Part shown: piece by piece, positions 25,043 to 33,366 of the stretch
Position numbering within the stretch: the stretch's first letter is position 1
How the letters are laid out: the number at the start of each line of letters is the position of its first letter
From: Sphingopyxis sp. LK2115
GTDB lineage: Bacteria; Pseudomonadota; Alphaproteobacteria; Sphingomonadales; Sphingomonadaceae
Reading direction: 5' to 3'
Assembly (NCBI RefSeq): GCF_014595975.1
Contig: NZ_JABWGQ010000016.1
Location: 1-64,000, forward strand
DNA: 64,000 nucleotides
Program-made: the position numbers and the translations under genes
Notes under the pieces: model-generated
What the model was told of the DNA's origin: nothing
Databases searched by the model: none
What the model saw: the letters and a program-made list of their open reading frames with translations, nothing else

Positions 25043-25327
25043 TCAGGGCGCAGGGTCGGGGGTCACATCGGGCCAGGCCGCGATTGCGGCGCGGCGGCGG
25101 GCCTCGCACAGGGCAAGGTCGATGTCGCGCTGGCGCAGCGCGCGCTCGGCCCCGGCGGCGGTGAGCGTGCCGTCAGGGCCGGTCGGGAGCGGGGTGCGCG
25201 TGCAGGGCTGCAGCGCCACCGCCGGGGGCGGCGGCACCTTCCAGGCCAAGGGCAGCGGCGCTGGCCTCGATGGACTGCACGCGCCCAGCATCAAGGCACA
25301 GCACAGCGCCGGCAGGGGTGGTCTCAT
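25043..25327 (-). CDS. Rz1-like o-spanin lipoprotein nested in Rz
   Basis: This 94-residue lipoprotein starts at ATG 25327 with GAGGAGG 9 bases upstream. The signal LPALCCALMLGAC ends in a lipobox (LGAC), and the mature part is proline-rich (PAPLPLAWKVPPPPAVALQP), as in Rz1. The first half of the gene lies within the i-spanin gene in another frame. This is the classic overlapping Rz/Rz1 arrangement, and it makes this pair a genuine two-component spanin. Confidence 0.8.
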   Translation of the reverse strand: MRPPLPALCCALMLGACSPSRPAPLPLAWKVPPPPAVALQPCTRTPLPTGPDGTLTAAGAERALRQRDIDLALCEARRRAAIAAWPDVTPDPAP

Positions 25328-25616
25328 GGGTGCGGGCCTCCTCGAGCGAGTGGATGATGATCGGCTGCAGCTTCTCGCGGGTGAGGGCATGGGCGGTGCT
25401 CGCCGCGCTCGCCCGCGCTGCTGCAGCAGCCTCGAGCGCAGTGATCTGCCGGGTCTGCGCCTCGAGCGCGGCCTGCCAGCGCGCCGCCGCTTCGGCCGCG
25501 GCGCGGGCCTCGCCTTCGGCCTTGCGCGCCGCCCCGAACTGCCAGAGCACGAGCGCGGCCAGCGCCAGCAGGATGAGGCCGGCGCCCATCGGCAGCAGGC
25601 TGCGCCACGGGCTCAC
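25173..25616 (-). CDS. Rz-like i-spanin
   Basis: This 147-residue protein has an N-terminal membrane anchor (GAGLILLALAALVLWQFG) and a long periplasmic coiled coil (ARKAEGEARAAAEAAARWQ..., then LTREKLQ). Its GTG start at 25616 overlaps the stop of the holin-like gene (GTGA). It is paired with the nested lipoprotein gene and should form the spanin complex that disrupts the outer membrane. Confidence 0.78.
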   Translation of the reverse strand: MSPWRSLLPMGAGLILLALAALVLWQFGAARKAEGEARAAAEAAARWQAALEAQTRQITALEAAAAARASAASTAHALTREKLQPIIIHSLEEARTHETTPAGAVLCLDAGRVQSIEASAAALGLEGAAAPGGGAAALHAHPAPDRP

Positions 25617-25807
25617 GGCTCGCCCGCCTCGCCCCGGTCGGCCCCGGGGCGCTCCCACAGCAGCATGGCAGCGAGGCTGGCGAGCGCGGCGGCCGCGGCG
25701 GACCAGACCTGCCACTCGGCCTCGGAGATCCCGAGCGCGAGCGCGAGGCCGGCGAACCCCGCCCAGGTCGAGGGTTCGCGCATGCGATTGACGAGATAGC
25801 GGATCAT
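25613..25807 (-). CDS. Holin-like small membrane protein
   Basis: This 64-residue protein has two hydrophobic segments (WAGFAGLALALGI and VWSAAAAALASLAAMLLW) and a charged C-terminus, starting at ATG 25807 with GGAGA 5 bases upstream. It leads the Rz/Rz1 pair, so a holin role is likely. An upstream Met at 25819 is possible but would put the ribosome binding site inside the gene. Confidence 0.7.
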   Translation of the reverse strand: MIRYLVNRMREPSTWAGFAGLALALGISEAEWQVWSAAAAALASLAAMLLWERPGADRGEAGEP

Positions 25808-25891
25808 GGCAGTCTCCATCGGCGCCCCGCCGCCAGCCCGGCGGGGCGCAAGGTGATGAGGCTTGGCTGGAAAGAGGGTCGAAGACCGCGC

Positions 25892-28792
25892 TCAGCCGCG
25901 CGGATCGGGATAGCGCAGCATCGCATCCTGCCCCGGCACGTGCGGCTCACCGCGGAAGTTGAGCACGTTGGCGAACTTGTCGCGGCAGGTGGCCAGCGCC
26001 TTGTCGCAGCCGGCATGGAGGATGAAGCCATCGCCCACGGCGATGTCGCGCCCCATCGGCTCCCACAGCTCGATCCGCCCGCCCACCTGGCTGCGCACCT
26101 CGCAGCGCCGTCCGGCATTGGCGCCGCTCGTCCAGACGAGCTCGCCATAGTCGGCCCAGCCGTCGGGCTTGCCGAGGCCGGAAGCCTGGAACACCCGGTT
26201 GTCGCTCACCGCGCCGAGGCTGCCATCGGTGAGCGCGGTGACGACGGCGCTTGCGGCATGGGCGGCGCGGCTCACCCCGCATTGGGGCGAATAGAGATCG
26301 ACCCGGCATTCGGGGCTGTAGCTGTCGATCACCGGCTGCTGGATCGCCTGGGCGAGCCCGCGCAGCTCGGCGCGGAAGGAGCCGCCCGCCGCGCTCACCG
26401 TGCCGATCCGCCCGCGCCGCACGATGGTGCGCGGCAGATCGGGCGCGCTCCAGTCGATCACGAACAGCTCGACCGCGGCATGGTCATAGACCCCGGCGAG
26501 CAGGTCCGCGGCGGTGATCGCCTCGGCATCGAGCGCGCCCAGCAGCTCGACATCGCCCACCGACATGTCGGCGGCCGAGGCGATCTGGCTGGCCGAGAAG
26601 GCATTGGCGGGCTGGTAGGCGAGCCCGTCCACCACCAGCGGCCGGTCGTGCGAGGTGAACCCCAGCACCACCCCGTCGGTGCGTTCGATCCGCCAGCACT
26701 GGGCAAGGTGGGTGAGGCCGCCCCACAGCTTCCAGTCGCGCCGGTCGAAGGTCCAGCCGTCGCGCATCACCTGCTCGCGGCTCCAGACGAACACCTCGGC
26801 CGGCCCCTCGCGGAAGGCGCGCCAGATCGCCCGGTCGGTCTCGTGCCAGATCCAGGTGGTCTCGGGCCTCAAGGTGAACCCGGCGAAGTAGTGGATCTGC
26901 TCCTTGGGATAGCCGAGCACCCGGGTGGCGAGCAGCCAGGTCAGACGGGCAAGATCGTGCCGCGCCTCGGCGATCCAGTCATAATCCTCGATCTGCAGCA
27001 CGTCGAAGGCGGGATGCTGCCAGTCGGCCTCGGGGAAGTTGAGCGTGCGCAGCATCGGCGCATCCTCGCGCAGGATCTGCGGGGTGAAGACCAGCAGGTG
27101 GCTGCGCCCCTCGCTCCCGTTGCTGCCGCCCCGGCCGAAATATGCCTGCGTCTCGATCGCGCCCGCGCCGGGGCTGTCCCAGGCATCGGCCCCGCCGCGA
27201 AAGCGCCGCTCGATCTGGGGCATGCGCTCTGCGGCCCCGGCCCCGCGCACCGCCTCGACCAGCCAGCGGGTGGCGACGCCCAGCTGGTCGCGGCACCAGG
27301 CGAGATAGGGCAGATGCTGCGCGGCGGGCTGGCCGAAGATGGTGGCGAGCCGCGGCGTCGGCACCGCCTGGCCGGTCGCCGCGGTGTAGGCCGCCTCGGT
27401 GGTGGCATCGTAGATGTGCGGGGCGTGATTGCCGAAGCTGCCGTCCCACCACCACGGCTCGCCGATCTGGAAGTGGCGCGGCGCGCCTTCCGGCAGCAGG
27501 TCCAGCACCGCGAGGAACACCGCGCGCAGCCAGGCCAGCGCCTGCGGATGGGTCGGCGCGATCAGGCTCGAGGGCGGCTCCCAGCCGGTCGTGGCCATGG
27601 TGCCGTCATGCGCGCGCTGCGCCCAGGCCGAGGGCATGAAGCGGGCGAGGATCTCGAAGGAGACCGAGACGATCACCGTGTAGCCCAGGGCGTGCAGGCG
27701 CGCGAGGAAGTCGGCAAGCCACTGCACCGTCGGCGCGTTGAGCGGATAGGCGCCCGCATCGACCACGTGGCGCTGTTCCCCCGCATCCCAGACGAGCGCG
27801 TGGAACTTGGAGATGCCCATGTAGAGCACGTAAGGCCCGCGATAGCCCAGCGCGTGGACCTGGCGCGCCAGCCGCTCAGGGGTGAAGGGATAGGCGTTGT
27901 CGAAGCCATCGGCCATCCTCAGGTCGTGCGCGTCAAGCGGGGCGCTGCGCAGCGGCAGGGTGCTGTTGGGGCCGGAGACGGTGATGTTGGTGAGGCTCAC
28001 CTCGGCCTGCGCCTCGCCGAGCGGCTCGGGCTCGGCGGTCTCGACGAAGGCCTCGGCCCCGGCCGGGATCGGGGTGCCGCCGCCGGTCACCAGCGGCGGG
28101 GTGATGGCGAGGGTCTGCACCGGCCCGCTGGTGGCGGAAGTGACGGTATAGGCCGGGACATCGGGATGCGAGCCGAGGATATAGACCCGCGCGCCCGGGG
28201 CGATCGGTCCGCCATCGCCGACGTTGAGCGTGATCGTGCTGGTCCCCGGTGCCGCCGGGGCGGCGAGCGCGCAGTCGCCCCGCCCGGCGGCGAGCGGCTG
28301 CAGCGAGATGAACAGGCGCTTCACATCGTGCCAGGGCACTGGCGCATCGGCGTAGAAGCCGCCGCGCGTGGTCTCGTCGAGCACCATGCGGATGTGGCAG
28401 GCATCGGGCGTGCCGCTGGTGGCATAGTTCCACAGCCGCACGTAGTGGGTGCCATTGCGGTATGTCTCGACCGTGAGCGAGACCGATTGCAGCCGGTCCA
28501 TTGGCCGGATGCCAGAGGAGAACCAGTCGAACTCCAGCACGCAGCCGCGGCAGTCCCGCGCGCGGTGGTAGGCGAACAGGCCGTGGTCCGCCCGGTCCTC
28601 GGTGTGCCAGATCAGGCCGGCAAGGTCGCGGTTGGTGCGGAACACCGCGCGCACTCGCAGCGCATCCGGCCCGGTGGTGATGACGCTCGCCATCATCGGC
28701 AGCGGAAAGTCGACCGTCCAGTATGCCGGCTCGAAGCGGCGGATCGTGGCATCGGCCTCGGCGCGGCGCGGCCAGGTGACGAGGCGGCTCAT
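25892..28792 (-). CDS. Tail sheath-like/TIM-barrel protein fused to DUF2163 (GTA gp13-like)
   Basis: This 966-residue structural protein has two parts. The first 650 or so residues resemble the non-contractile tail sheath proteins: a sugar-barrel-like region with PFTPERLARQVHALGYRGPYV, IGEPWWWDGSFGNHAPHIYD and other Trp-rich motifs. The C-terminal 280 residues are DUF2163: VLGFTSHDRPLVVDGLAYQPANAFSA, then CGVSRA and CDKALATCRDKFANVLNFRGEPHVPGQD, which is GTA gp13. In GTA clusters gp13 stands alone; here it is the tail of a giant polypeptide. ATG 28792 overlaps the DUF2460 stop (ATGA). It probably bridges tail tube and tip. Confidence 0.85.
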   Translation of the reverse strand: MSRLVTWPRRAEADATIRRFEPAYWTVDFPLPMMASVITTGPDALRVRAVFRTNRDLAGLIWHTEDRADHGLFAYHRARDCRGCVLEFDWFSSGIRPMDRLQSVSLTVETYRNGTHYVRLWNYATSGTPDACHIRMVLDETTRGGFYADAPVPWHDVKRLFISLQPLAAGRGDCALAAPAAPGTSTITLNVGDGGPIAPGARVYILGSHPDVPAYTVTSATSGPVQTLAITPPLVTGGGTPIPAGAEAFVETAEPEPLGEAQAEVSLTNITVSGPNSTLPLRSAPLDAHDLRMADGFDNAYPFTPERLARQVHALGYRGPYVLYMGISKFHALVWDAGEQRHVVDAGAYPLNAPTVQWLADFLARLHALGYTVIVSVSFEILARFMPSAWAQRAHDGTMATTGWEPPSSLIAPTHPQALAWLRAVFLAVLDLLPEGAPRHFQIGEPWWWDGSFGNHAPHIYDATTEAAYTAATGQAVPTPRLATIFGQPAAQHLPYLAWCRDQLGVATRWLVEAVRGAGAAERMPQIERRFRGGADAWDSPGAGAIETQAYFGRGGSNGSEGRSHLLVFTPQILREDAPMLRTLNFPEADWQHPAFDVLQIEDYDWIAEARHDLARLTWLLATRVLGYPKEQIHYFAGFTLRPETTWIWHETDRAIWRAFREGPAEVFVWSREQVMRDGWTFDRRDWKLWGGLTHLAQCWRIERTDGVVLGFTSHDRPLVVDGLAYQPANAFSASQIASAADMSVGDVELLGALDAEAITAADLLAGVYDHAAVELFVIDWSAPDLPRTIVRRGRIGTVSAAGGSFRAELRGLAQAIQQPVIDSYSPECRVDLYSPQCGVSRAAHAASAVVTALTDGSLGAVSDNRVFQASGLGKPDGWADYGELVWTSGANAGRRCEVRSQVGGRIELWEPMGRDIAVGDGFILHAGCDKALATCRDKFANVLNFRGEPHVPGQDAMLRYPDPRG

Positions 28793-29418
28793 TCGCGGAT
28801 CTCCACGATCGGGATCTCGTCGAAGCGCATCACCCCGGGCACCGGCGCGCTCGCCTCGAGCCGGTCGGTATCGAAGCGCGCCGGCACGTCGAAGGCAAAG
28901 CCCGCGCTCACCGCCACGCCGGCCGGCACGGGACTGTCGAAGATGACAAGACCGGTGTCGTGCGCGACCGTGAACCCGGAGGCCTGCTCGATCCCGCCCA
29001 GCGCCACGCGCACGCTGCCCGCCACGGGGCGGGTGATGCGGCGAATATGCGCGCTCGGCCCGCTGCCATAGGTCTTGATCAGCTGGAAGAACTGCCGCGC
29101 CCCGTCGCCGGTGCCGAGCAGCTGGTCGGTGGGCGAAGGCGCGGCACGAACGCTGCACGACTTCCAGTCGGACCAGTCGCGCAAGCGAAAGCCCCGCGCC
29201 CGCCCGGCCCGGGCATGGAAGAAGGCGAGCAGCGCCTCGTGATCGGCAAGGGTGCGCACCCCCGGCGCCACGTTGAAGCGCCGCCGCGCCCCGGCCCAGT
29301 TGCGGTTGCGCTGCTCGAAGCCCGATGCCACCTCTGTCACCTCGGTCGAGAACTCCGGCCCCGCACTCGAGCCGATGGAGATGCCGATGGGAAAGAGCAC
29401 GTCGTCGAAGTCGGTCAT
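28789..29418 (-). CDS. DUF2460 tail protein, GTA gp12-like
   Basis: This 209-residue distal-tail protein homologue (TIGR02217/DUF2460) has FDDVLFPIGISIGSSAGPEFSTEV at the N-terminus, RNRNWAGARRRFNV, and FRLRDWSDWKSC. It is followed directly by the DUF2163 fusion, then NlpC and gp15, the same order as GTA gp12 to gp15. Its start ATG at 29418 faces the promoter of a divergent toxin-antitoxin island. Confidence 0.93.
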   Translation of the reverse strand: MTDFDDVLFPIGISIGSSAGPEFSTEVTEVASGFEQRNRNWAGARRRFNVAPGVRTLADHEALLAFFHARAGRARGFRLRDWSDWKSCSVRAAPSPTDQLLGTGDGARQFFQLIKTYGSGPSAHIRRITRPVAGSVRVALGGIEQASGFTVAHDTGLVIFDSPVPAGVAVSAGFAFDVPARFDTDRLEASAPVPGVMRFDEIPIVEIRE

Positions 29419-29451
29419 TGGGCTCGGTTCTCCCGACTGACTCGAGAGGGC

Positions 29452-29486
29452 TTGGCGCGCATCGTCATATTCGATATCATGATATC
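29452..29486 (+). promoter_or_regulatory. Promoter with palindromic operator of the FitAB-like pair
   Basis: A -35 box TTGGCG (29452-29457) is separated by 17 bases from a -10 box TATCAT (29475-29480). The -10 lies inside the perfect 14-bp palindrome GATATCATGATATC (29473-29486). A ribbon-helix-helix antitoxin bound there would block RNA polymerase, so autoregulation by the downstream antitoxin is expected. AGGAGG follows shortly and precedes the ATG at 29502. Confidence 0.7.
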
Positions 29487-29501
29487 AAAAGGAGGCATGC
29501 G

Positions 29502-29747
29502 ATGGCTCAACTGGTGGTTCGCAATCTCGATGAAGAGGTCAAACGGCGGCTGCAGAAACGGGCCCGGCGCCATGGCCGCAGCACGGAAGAGGAAGTGCGC
29601 TGCATCCTGCGGCGTGCGGCACTTGAGGAGGATGTGCCCGACATCCCGCTCGGTTCGCGCATCGCCGCCCGCTTTGCCGGCCTGGGACTCAAGCAGGACA
29701 TTCCCGAGCTGCGCGGTGAGATGGCACAGCCAGCCGTGTTCGACTGA
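29502..29747 (+). CDS. FitA-like ribbon-helix-helix antitoxin
   Basis: This 81-residue antitoxin has an Arc/FitA-type N-terminus: AQLVVRNLDEEVKRRLQKRARRHGRSTEEEVRCILRRA. The flexible C-terminus (IPLGSRIAARFAGLGLKQDIPELRGE) should block the toxin site, as in FitA. AGGAGG lies 6 bases before ATG 29502. The TGA overlaps the toxin ATG. It sits on the forward strand inside the leftward tail operon. Confidence 0.9.
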   Translation: MAQLVVRNLDEEVKRRLQKRARRHGRSTEEEVRCILRRAALEEDVPDIPLGSRIAARFAGLGLKQDIPELRGEMAQPAVFD

Positions 29748-30172
29748 TGATCCTGCTCGATACCAACGTCGTCTCGGCTCTGATGCGCGACGAACCGGAT
29801 CCGGCGATCATTGCCTGGCTCGACAGCTTGCCATCCGGCTCGATCTGGACCTCGACCATCACGGCCTTCGAAATCCGCTTCGGCATCGAGCTTCTGAGCG
29901 AGAGCCGCAGGCGCCGTTCGCTTGAGGAAGCCTTCGACCTGGTTCTGGCTTCCGACCTCGAGGGACGGGTTCTTCCCTTCGACGAGGGTGCAGCCGATGC
30001 CGCTGCCCGCCTCGCCGCGCGCAGGCGTCAGCAAGGAAAGCCGATCGAAATCCGTGACGTGCAGATCGCCGGCATCGCGCTGGCGCGCAAGACCATGCTG
30101 GCGACGCGTAACGTCAGGCATTTCGAGGATACCGGTGTGAACCTCGTAAATCCCTGGTCCGTCTTGCCTTGA
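29747..30172 (+). CDS. FitB-like PIN-domain toxin
   Basis: This 141-residue PIN ribonuclease toxin of the VapC/FitB group has MILLDTNVVSALMRDEPDPA (first acidic residue), the second acidic residue in TAFEIRFGIELL, and IEIRDVQIAGIALARKTMLATRNVRHFEDTGVNLVNPW (third and fourth positions, with the FitB ending). All catalytic acids are present. ATG 29747 overlaps the antitoxin stop. It ends 7 bases from the stop of the convergent tape-measure gene. Confidence 0.92.
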   Translation: MILLDTNVVSALMRDEPDPAIIAWLDSLPSGSIWTSTITAFEIRFGIELLSESRRRRSLEEAFDLVLASDLEGRVLPFDEGAADAAARLAARRRQQGKPIEIRDVQIAGIALARKTMLATRNVRHFEDTGVNLVNPWSVLP

Positions 30173-30179
30173 CCGAGCC

Positions 30180-32693
30180 TCAGACCCCCCGCCGCCCCTC
30201 GCCGAGCATGCGCGCGAGGCGGGCGCCGGCCTGCGCGGCTGAGCGGCGCACCTCCTCGCGATTGCTCACCGGCCCGTTGAAGTTGATCACCACATCGCCC
30301 GCTGCGGCCCGCTCGGAGAGCTGCCCGGCGAGCTTGGCGGCCTGGCGGCGGGTGAGCACCACCTCGCCGCGCTCGAGGATCGCGGGCACCTCGTGCGGGC
30401 CGAGCCCGGCCACCCCGCCGCCATGGAGCCGCGGCGCGGCAGCGAAGGCAAGCGCGGGCACCCGCCGCATCGGCGCGGGCGCGCCCACCACCCCGCCGGC
30501 ATGGAAGATCGAACCGAACAGCGAGCCGAAGAGGTTGCCAAGATCCAGCCCTTGCGAGAACATGCGCGCGAGCGGCTCGGTCACCGCCTGGCGGAACACC
30601 AGCCGGGCGAGATCGGCAAGGATCGAGTCGATCAGCCCGCGAAAGTCGAGCTTGCCGGTGGTCACGAAGCGGGCGAAGGCATCCTCGGCCGAGCGCAGGG
30701 CGCCGGTCAGCGCCTGGCCCAGCCCCTTGCCCCAGTTGGCCGCCTCCTCGGCATAGCGCGCCAGTTCCTCGCGTACCGCCGCCCAGCCGCGCGCGGCCTG
30801 CTCGGCCGCCTGCGTGATCACCTCTCCGGCCTCGCGCGAAGCACGCCCCGCGCGCTCGGCCGAACCCTCGGCGCCGCCGCCGGGCTCTCGGCCAGCCGAT
30901 CCGCCGTTGCCGCCCCCGGCCGCAGCCGCATTGCCGCCGCCACCGATCGCCTCGAGGCGCTCGTCGAGCATGGCGGCGGCCTCGCCAGCCTCGCCGATCC
31001 TGCGGTCGGCCTGCTGCATCGCCTCGCCCAGCGCCTCGAGCGCGGCGAGCGGCGCGAGCGCCTGCGCGCGCAGGGCATCGGCGCGGGCAAAGGCCGCATC
31101 GCTTTGCTCTCGCGCCTCGCCCGCCATGCGCCCCATTCCTTCGGGCATGGCGAAGGGATCGTCGGCGAAGGCCTCGGCAAAGGCGCGCCTTGCGGCACTG
31201 CCGGCCCGCGCCGCGGCCCCGGCGAAGCGGTTGTCGATCCGCGGCAGGTCGATCTCGGGCACCAGCGCGATGCGCCGCTCGGAACCCAACAGGTCGAGCC
31301 CGGCATTGGCCGCCGCGAGCAGGCGGTTGATGCCGCGCACGGCGGCGTTCAGCATCCGCTCGAGCGCCCCGATCAGGGCATTGGCGGCGCGCACCGCCAG
31401 ATCGCCGAGCGCCTGCGGCAGGCGCTGCCAGATCGCAATCGCGGCAGTCAGCGCGGCCTCGAACAGGTTGACCGTGCGGTTGGCGAAGGCCACCACGCCG
31501 CGCACCGCGCCATCGAGCGCCTCGAGCACCGCGGCGCGGATCGCGTGCCAGACCGCGGCGATCCGCTCTCCGGCCACCTCAGCGAGGAGGCCCATGCGCT
31601 CCCACACCTCGCGCGCGAGATCGCCGAGCAGCGCCAGGGCCTCGCCGAAGCTGCCCGCGCCCTGCACGAGCCGGGAGAACTGGTAGACCAGCTCGCCCGC
31701 CGCCACGATCACGAGGCCGATGCCCGTGCGCGCCAGCGCGCCGCGCAGCACCACCAGCCCGGTGGCAAGGCTGCCGGTCGCGAGCGCGGCCGCCGCCAGG
31801 CTCGCCACCCAGCGCCCGGCCATGAAGGCGGCCAGGACAAGCCCGGTCGCCACCAGCCGGCCGATATTGTCGATCAGCAGCCCGATCGCCTGGCCCACCA
31901 CGCCGCTGCGCCGCGCCAGCGCGGCCAGCCCATCGGCGATGGCGATGAGCACCGGGGCGGCGGCCACGGTCAGCTGGTTGACCAGCCCCTGCCAGACCAG
32001 CTGCAGCCTTGCGATGGCATCGCCCGCCTCCTCGATCGCCGCGGCATCGCTCTGGGAGACCGCCACGCCGAAGTCGGCGACGTCGCGGGTCGCCTGCTGG
32101 AGCGTGGCCGTATCGATCCGCATGAATGCCAGCGCGGCGCGGTTGCCGAACAGGTCGCTCGCCACCGCCGCCCGCTCGGCCGGCGGCACGAAGCGCTCGA
32201 GCGCCTCGCGGATGGCGATGATGCGCCGATCGACCGGCAGGGCCTGGAGCGCGGCGGCCGAAAGGCGCAGGCGCTGCAGGGCGCCCACCGCTGCGCCGCT
32301 GCCGGCCGCCGCCTCGCTCAGGCGCCGGGTGAGCTGGAAGGTGGCCTGCTCGATCTCGCCCATCGACACGCCGGCCAGCTCGCCCGCCCATTGCAGCGTC
32401 TGCACACTGGCCACCGTGGTGCCGATCGATTGGGCAAGCTTGGCTTGGCTGTCGATGAGCTCGAGGCCGGAGCGCACCATGGTCACCACACCGGCGGCAA
32501 AGGCCGCGGCCATGGCGGCGGCCGCGATCCGGATGCGCGCCTGCAGCGCGGCCGTGCGCTCGCCCGCCGCATCCATCCCCCGCGCAAGGCGCTGCGTGCT
32601 GCGCTCGCCGGCCTCGCCGATCCCGGCCAGCTCCGCGCGCACCTCGCGCCCGCCCACCACCGCAAGCCGAACCGAGACGCGTTTGTCAGCCAT
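30180..32693 (-). CDS. Tail tape measure protein
   Basis: This 837-residue protein sets tail length and is ejected with DNA. It shows an N-terminal phage tail fold (SVRLAVVGGREVRAELAGIGEAGERSTQRLARGMD), long alanine-rich helices, several hydrophobic segments in the middle (ATGLVLAAFMAGRWVASLAAAAL) and a Gly-rich linker (GGGGNAAAAGGGNGGSAG). The C-terminus, with FRGLIDSILADLARLVFRQAVTEPLARMFSQG, is the standard lambda-gpH-like end. It is one of the two genes that forward-strand toxin-antitoxin islands flank closely. Confidence 0.92.
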   Translation of the reverse strand: MADKRVSVRLAVVGGREVRAELAGIGEAGERSTQRLARGMDAAGERTAALQARIRIAAAAMAAAFAAGVVTMVRSGLELIDSQAKLAQSIGTTVASVQTLQWAGELAGVSMGEIEQATFQLTRRLSEAAAGSGAAVGALQRLRLSAAALQALPVDRRIIAIREALERFVPPAERAAVASDLFGNRAALAFMRIDTATLQQATRDVADFGVAVSQSDAAAIEEAGDAIARLQLVWQGLVNQLTVAAAPVLIAIADGLAALARRSGVVGQAIGLLIDNIGRLVATGLVLAAFMAGRWVASLAAAALATGSLATGLVVLRGALARTGIGLVIVAAGELVYQFSRLVQGAGSFGEALALLGDLAREVWERMGLLAEVAGERIAAVWHAIRAAVLEALDGAVRGVVAFANRTVNLFEAALTAAIAIWQRLPQALGDLAVRAANALIGALERMLNAAVRGINRLLAAANAGLDLLGSERRIALVPEIDLPRIDNRFAGAAARAGSAARRAFAEAFADDPFAMPEGMGRMAGEAREQSDAAFARADALRAQALAPLAALEALGEAMQQADRRIGEAGEAAAMLDERLEAIGGGGNAAAAGGGNGGSAGREPGGGAEGSAERAGRASREAGEVITQAAEQAARGWAAVREELARYAEEAANWGKGLGQALTGALRSAEDAFARFVTTGKLDFRGLIDSILADLARLVFRQAVTEPLARMFSQGLDLGNLFGSLFGSIFHAGGVVGAPAPMRRVPALAFAAAPRLHGGGVAGLGPHEVPAILERGEVVLTRRQAAKLAGQLSERAAAGDVVINFNGPVSNREEVRRSAAQAGARLARMLGEGRRGV

Positions 32694-32740
32694 GGGTCGG
32701 GATATCCTTGCCTTGTCAGAATGCTTTTCTTACGTTCCTT

Positions 32741-32750
32741 TGATCGATCA
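32741..32750 (+). promoter_or_regulatory. Palindrome ahead of the AbrB/PIN pair
   Basis: The perfect 10-bp palindrome TGATCGATCA lies 3 bases before AGGAG, the ribosome binding site of the antitoxin gene. By analogy with other toxin-antitoxin operons it may be the operator. A possible -35 (TTGTCA, 32713-32718) is upstream but the -10 is weak. Confidence 0.4.
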
Positions 32751-32765
32751 ATCAGGAGCAAGCCG

Positions 32766-32978
32766 ATGGCCGAGACCGCAACCCTTTCCTCGAAGTTCCA
32801 GATCAGCATCCCCAAGGCGATCCGCTCGGCCCAGCACTGGCGGGCGGGGCTGAAGTTTGCCTTCATTCCCAAGGGCTCGGGCATCCTGCTCATGCCGGTG
32901 CCGAGCAAGGCGGACCTCGAAGGCATGGCCAAGGGCGCCAGAACCGAGGATTTCCGCGACCGGGCGGACAGGACCTGA
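32766..32978 (+). CDS. AbrB/SpoVT-type antitoxin
   Basis: This 70-residue protein has a swapped-hairpin AbrB-like N-terminus: ATLSSKFQISIPKAIRSAQHWRAGLKFAFIPKGSGILLMPV. A short C-terminal tail (ADLEGMAKGARTEDFRDRADRT) would contact the toxin. AGGAG lies 7 bases before ATG 32766. Its TGA overlaps the PIN toxin ATG. Antitoxins with AbrB folds are often paired with VapC toxins, which fits here. Confidence 0.88.
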   Translation: MAETATLSSKFQISIPKAIRSAQHWRAGLKFAFIPKGSGILLMPVPSKADLEGMAKGARTEDFRDRADRT

Positions 32979-33358
32979 TGATCCTGGTCGATACTTCGGC
33001 CTGGATCGAATGGCTGGTCGGCTCGGCAACGGGAAAGCGCCTTGCCCCGCTGCTGCCGGAGCCGGATCGCTGGCTGGTTCCCACCATGGTCCAGCTCGAG
33101 CTTGCCAAATGGCTCACCCGCGAGGTTGACGAGGACGCGGCCGATCGCACCATCGCCTTCACCCAGACCTGCCAGGTCGTGACGCTCGACACCCACATCG
33201 CGCTGCTGGCAGCCGAGCTTTGCCGCGAGCATCGTCTGGCCACCGCCGATGCCGTCATGCTGGCAAGCGCGCGCATCCATGGCGCGCGCCTGCTGACCTG
33301 CGATGCCCATTTCGAGGGTCTCGATGACGTGCAATTCTTCGCCAAACGCCCCCAATAG
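32978..33358 (+). CDS. VapC-type PIN-domain toxin
   Basis: This 126-residue PIN ribonuclease has ILVDTSAWIEWLVGS (first Asp), MVQLELAKWL (Glu), ATADAVMLASARIHGARLLTCDAHFEGLDDV (later Asps). The set of acidic residues is complete. It starts on the antitoxin stop (TGATG) and ends 8 bases before the convergent stop of the tail chaperone frameshift product. This is a second, unrelated PIN toxin only 3 kb from the first. Confidence 0.92.
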   Translation: MILVDTSAWIEWLVGSATGKRLAPLLPEPDRWLVPTMVQLELAKWLTREVDEDAADRTIAFTQTCQVVTLDTHIALLAAELCREHRLATADAVMLASARIHGARLLTCDAHFEGLDDVQFFAKRPQ

Positions 33359-33366
33359 GTGTCTGC

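Noticed and set aside
21546..25799. Two forward-strand open frames of about 825 and 590 codons
   Set aside because: They are shadows of the gp15-like, NlpC and tail genes on the other strand, a common effect of high GC content.
25853..29071. Very long open frame on the forward strand (over 1,000 codons)
   Set aside because: It lies antisense to the sheath/DUF2163 gene and DUF2460, is rich in Arg/Gly/Pro from GC bias, and has no family resemblance or ribosome binding site.
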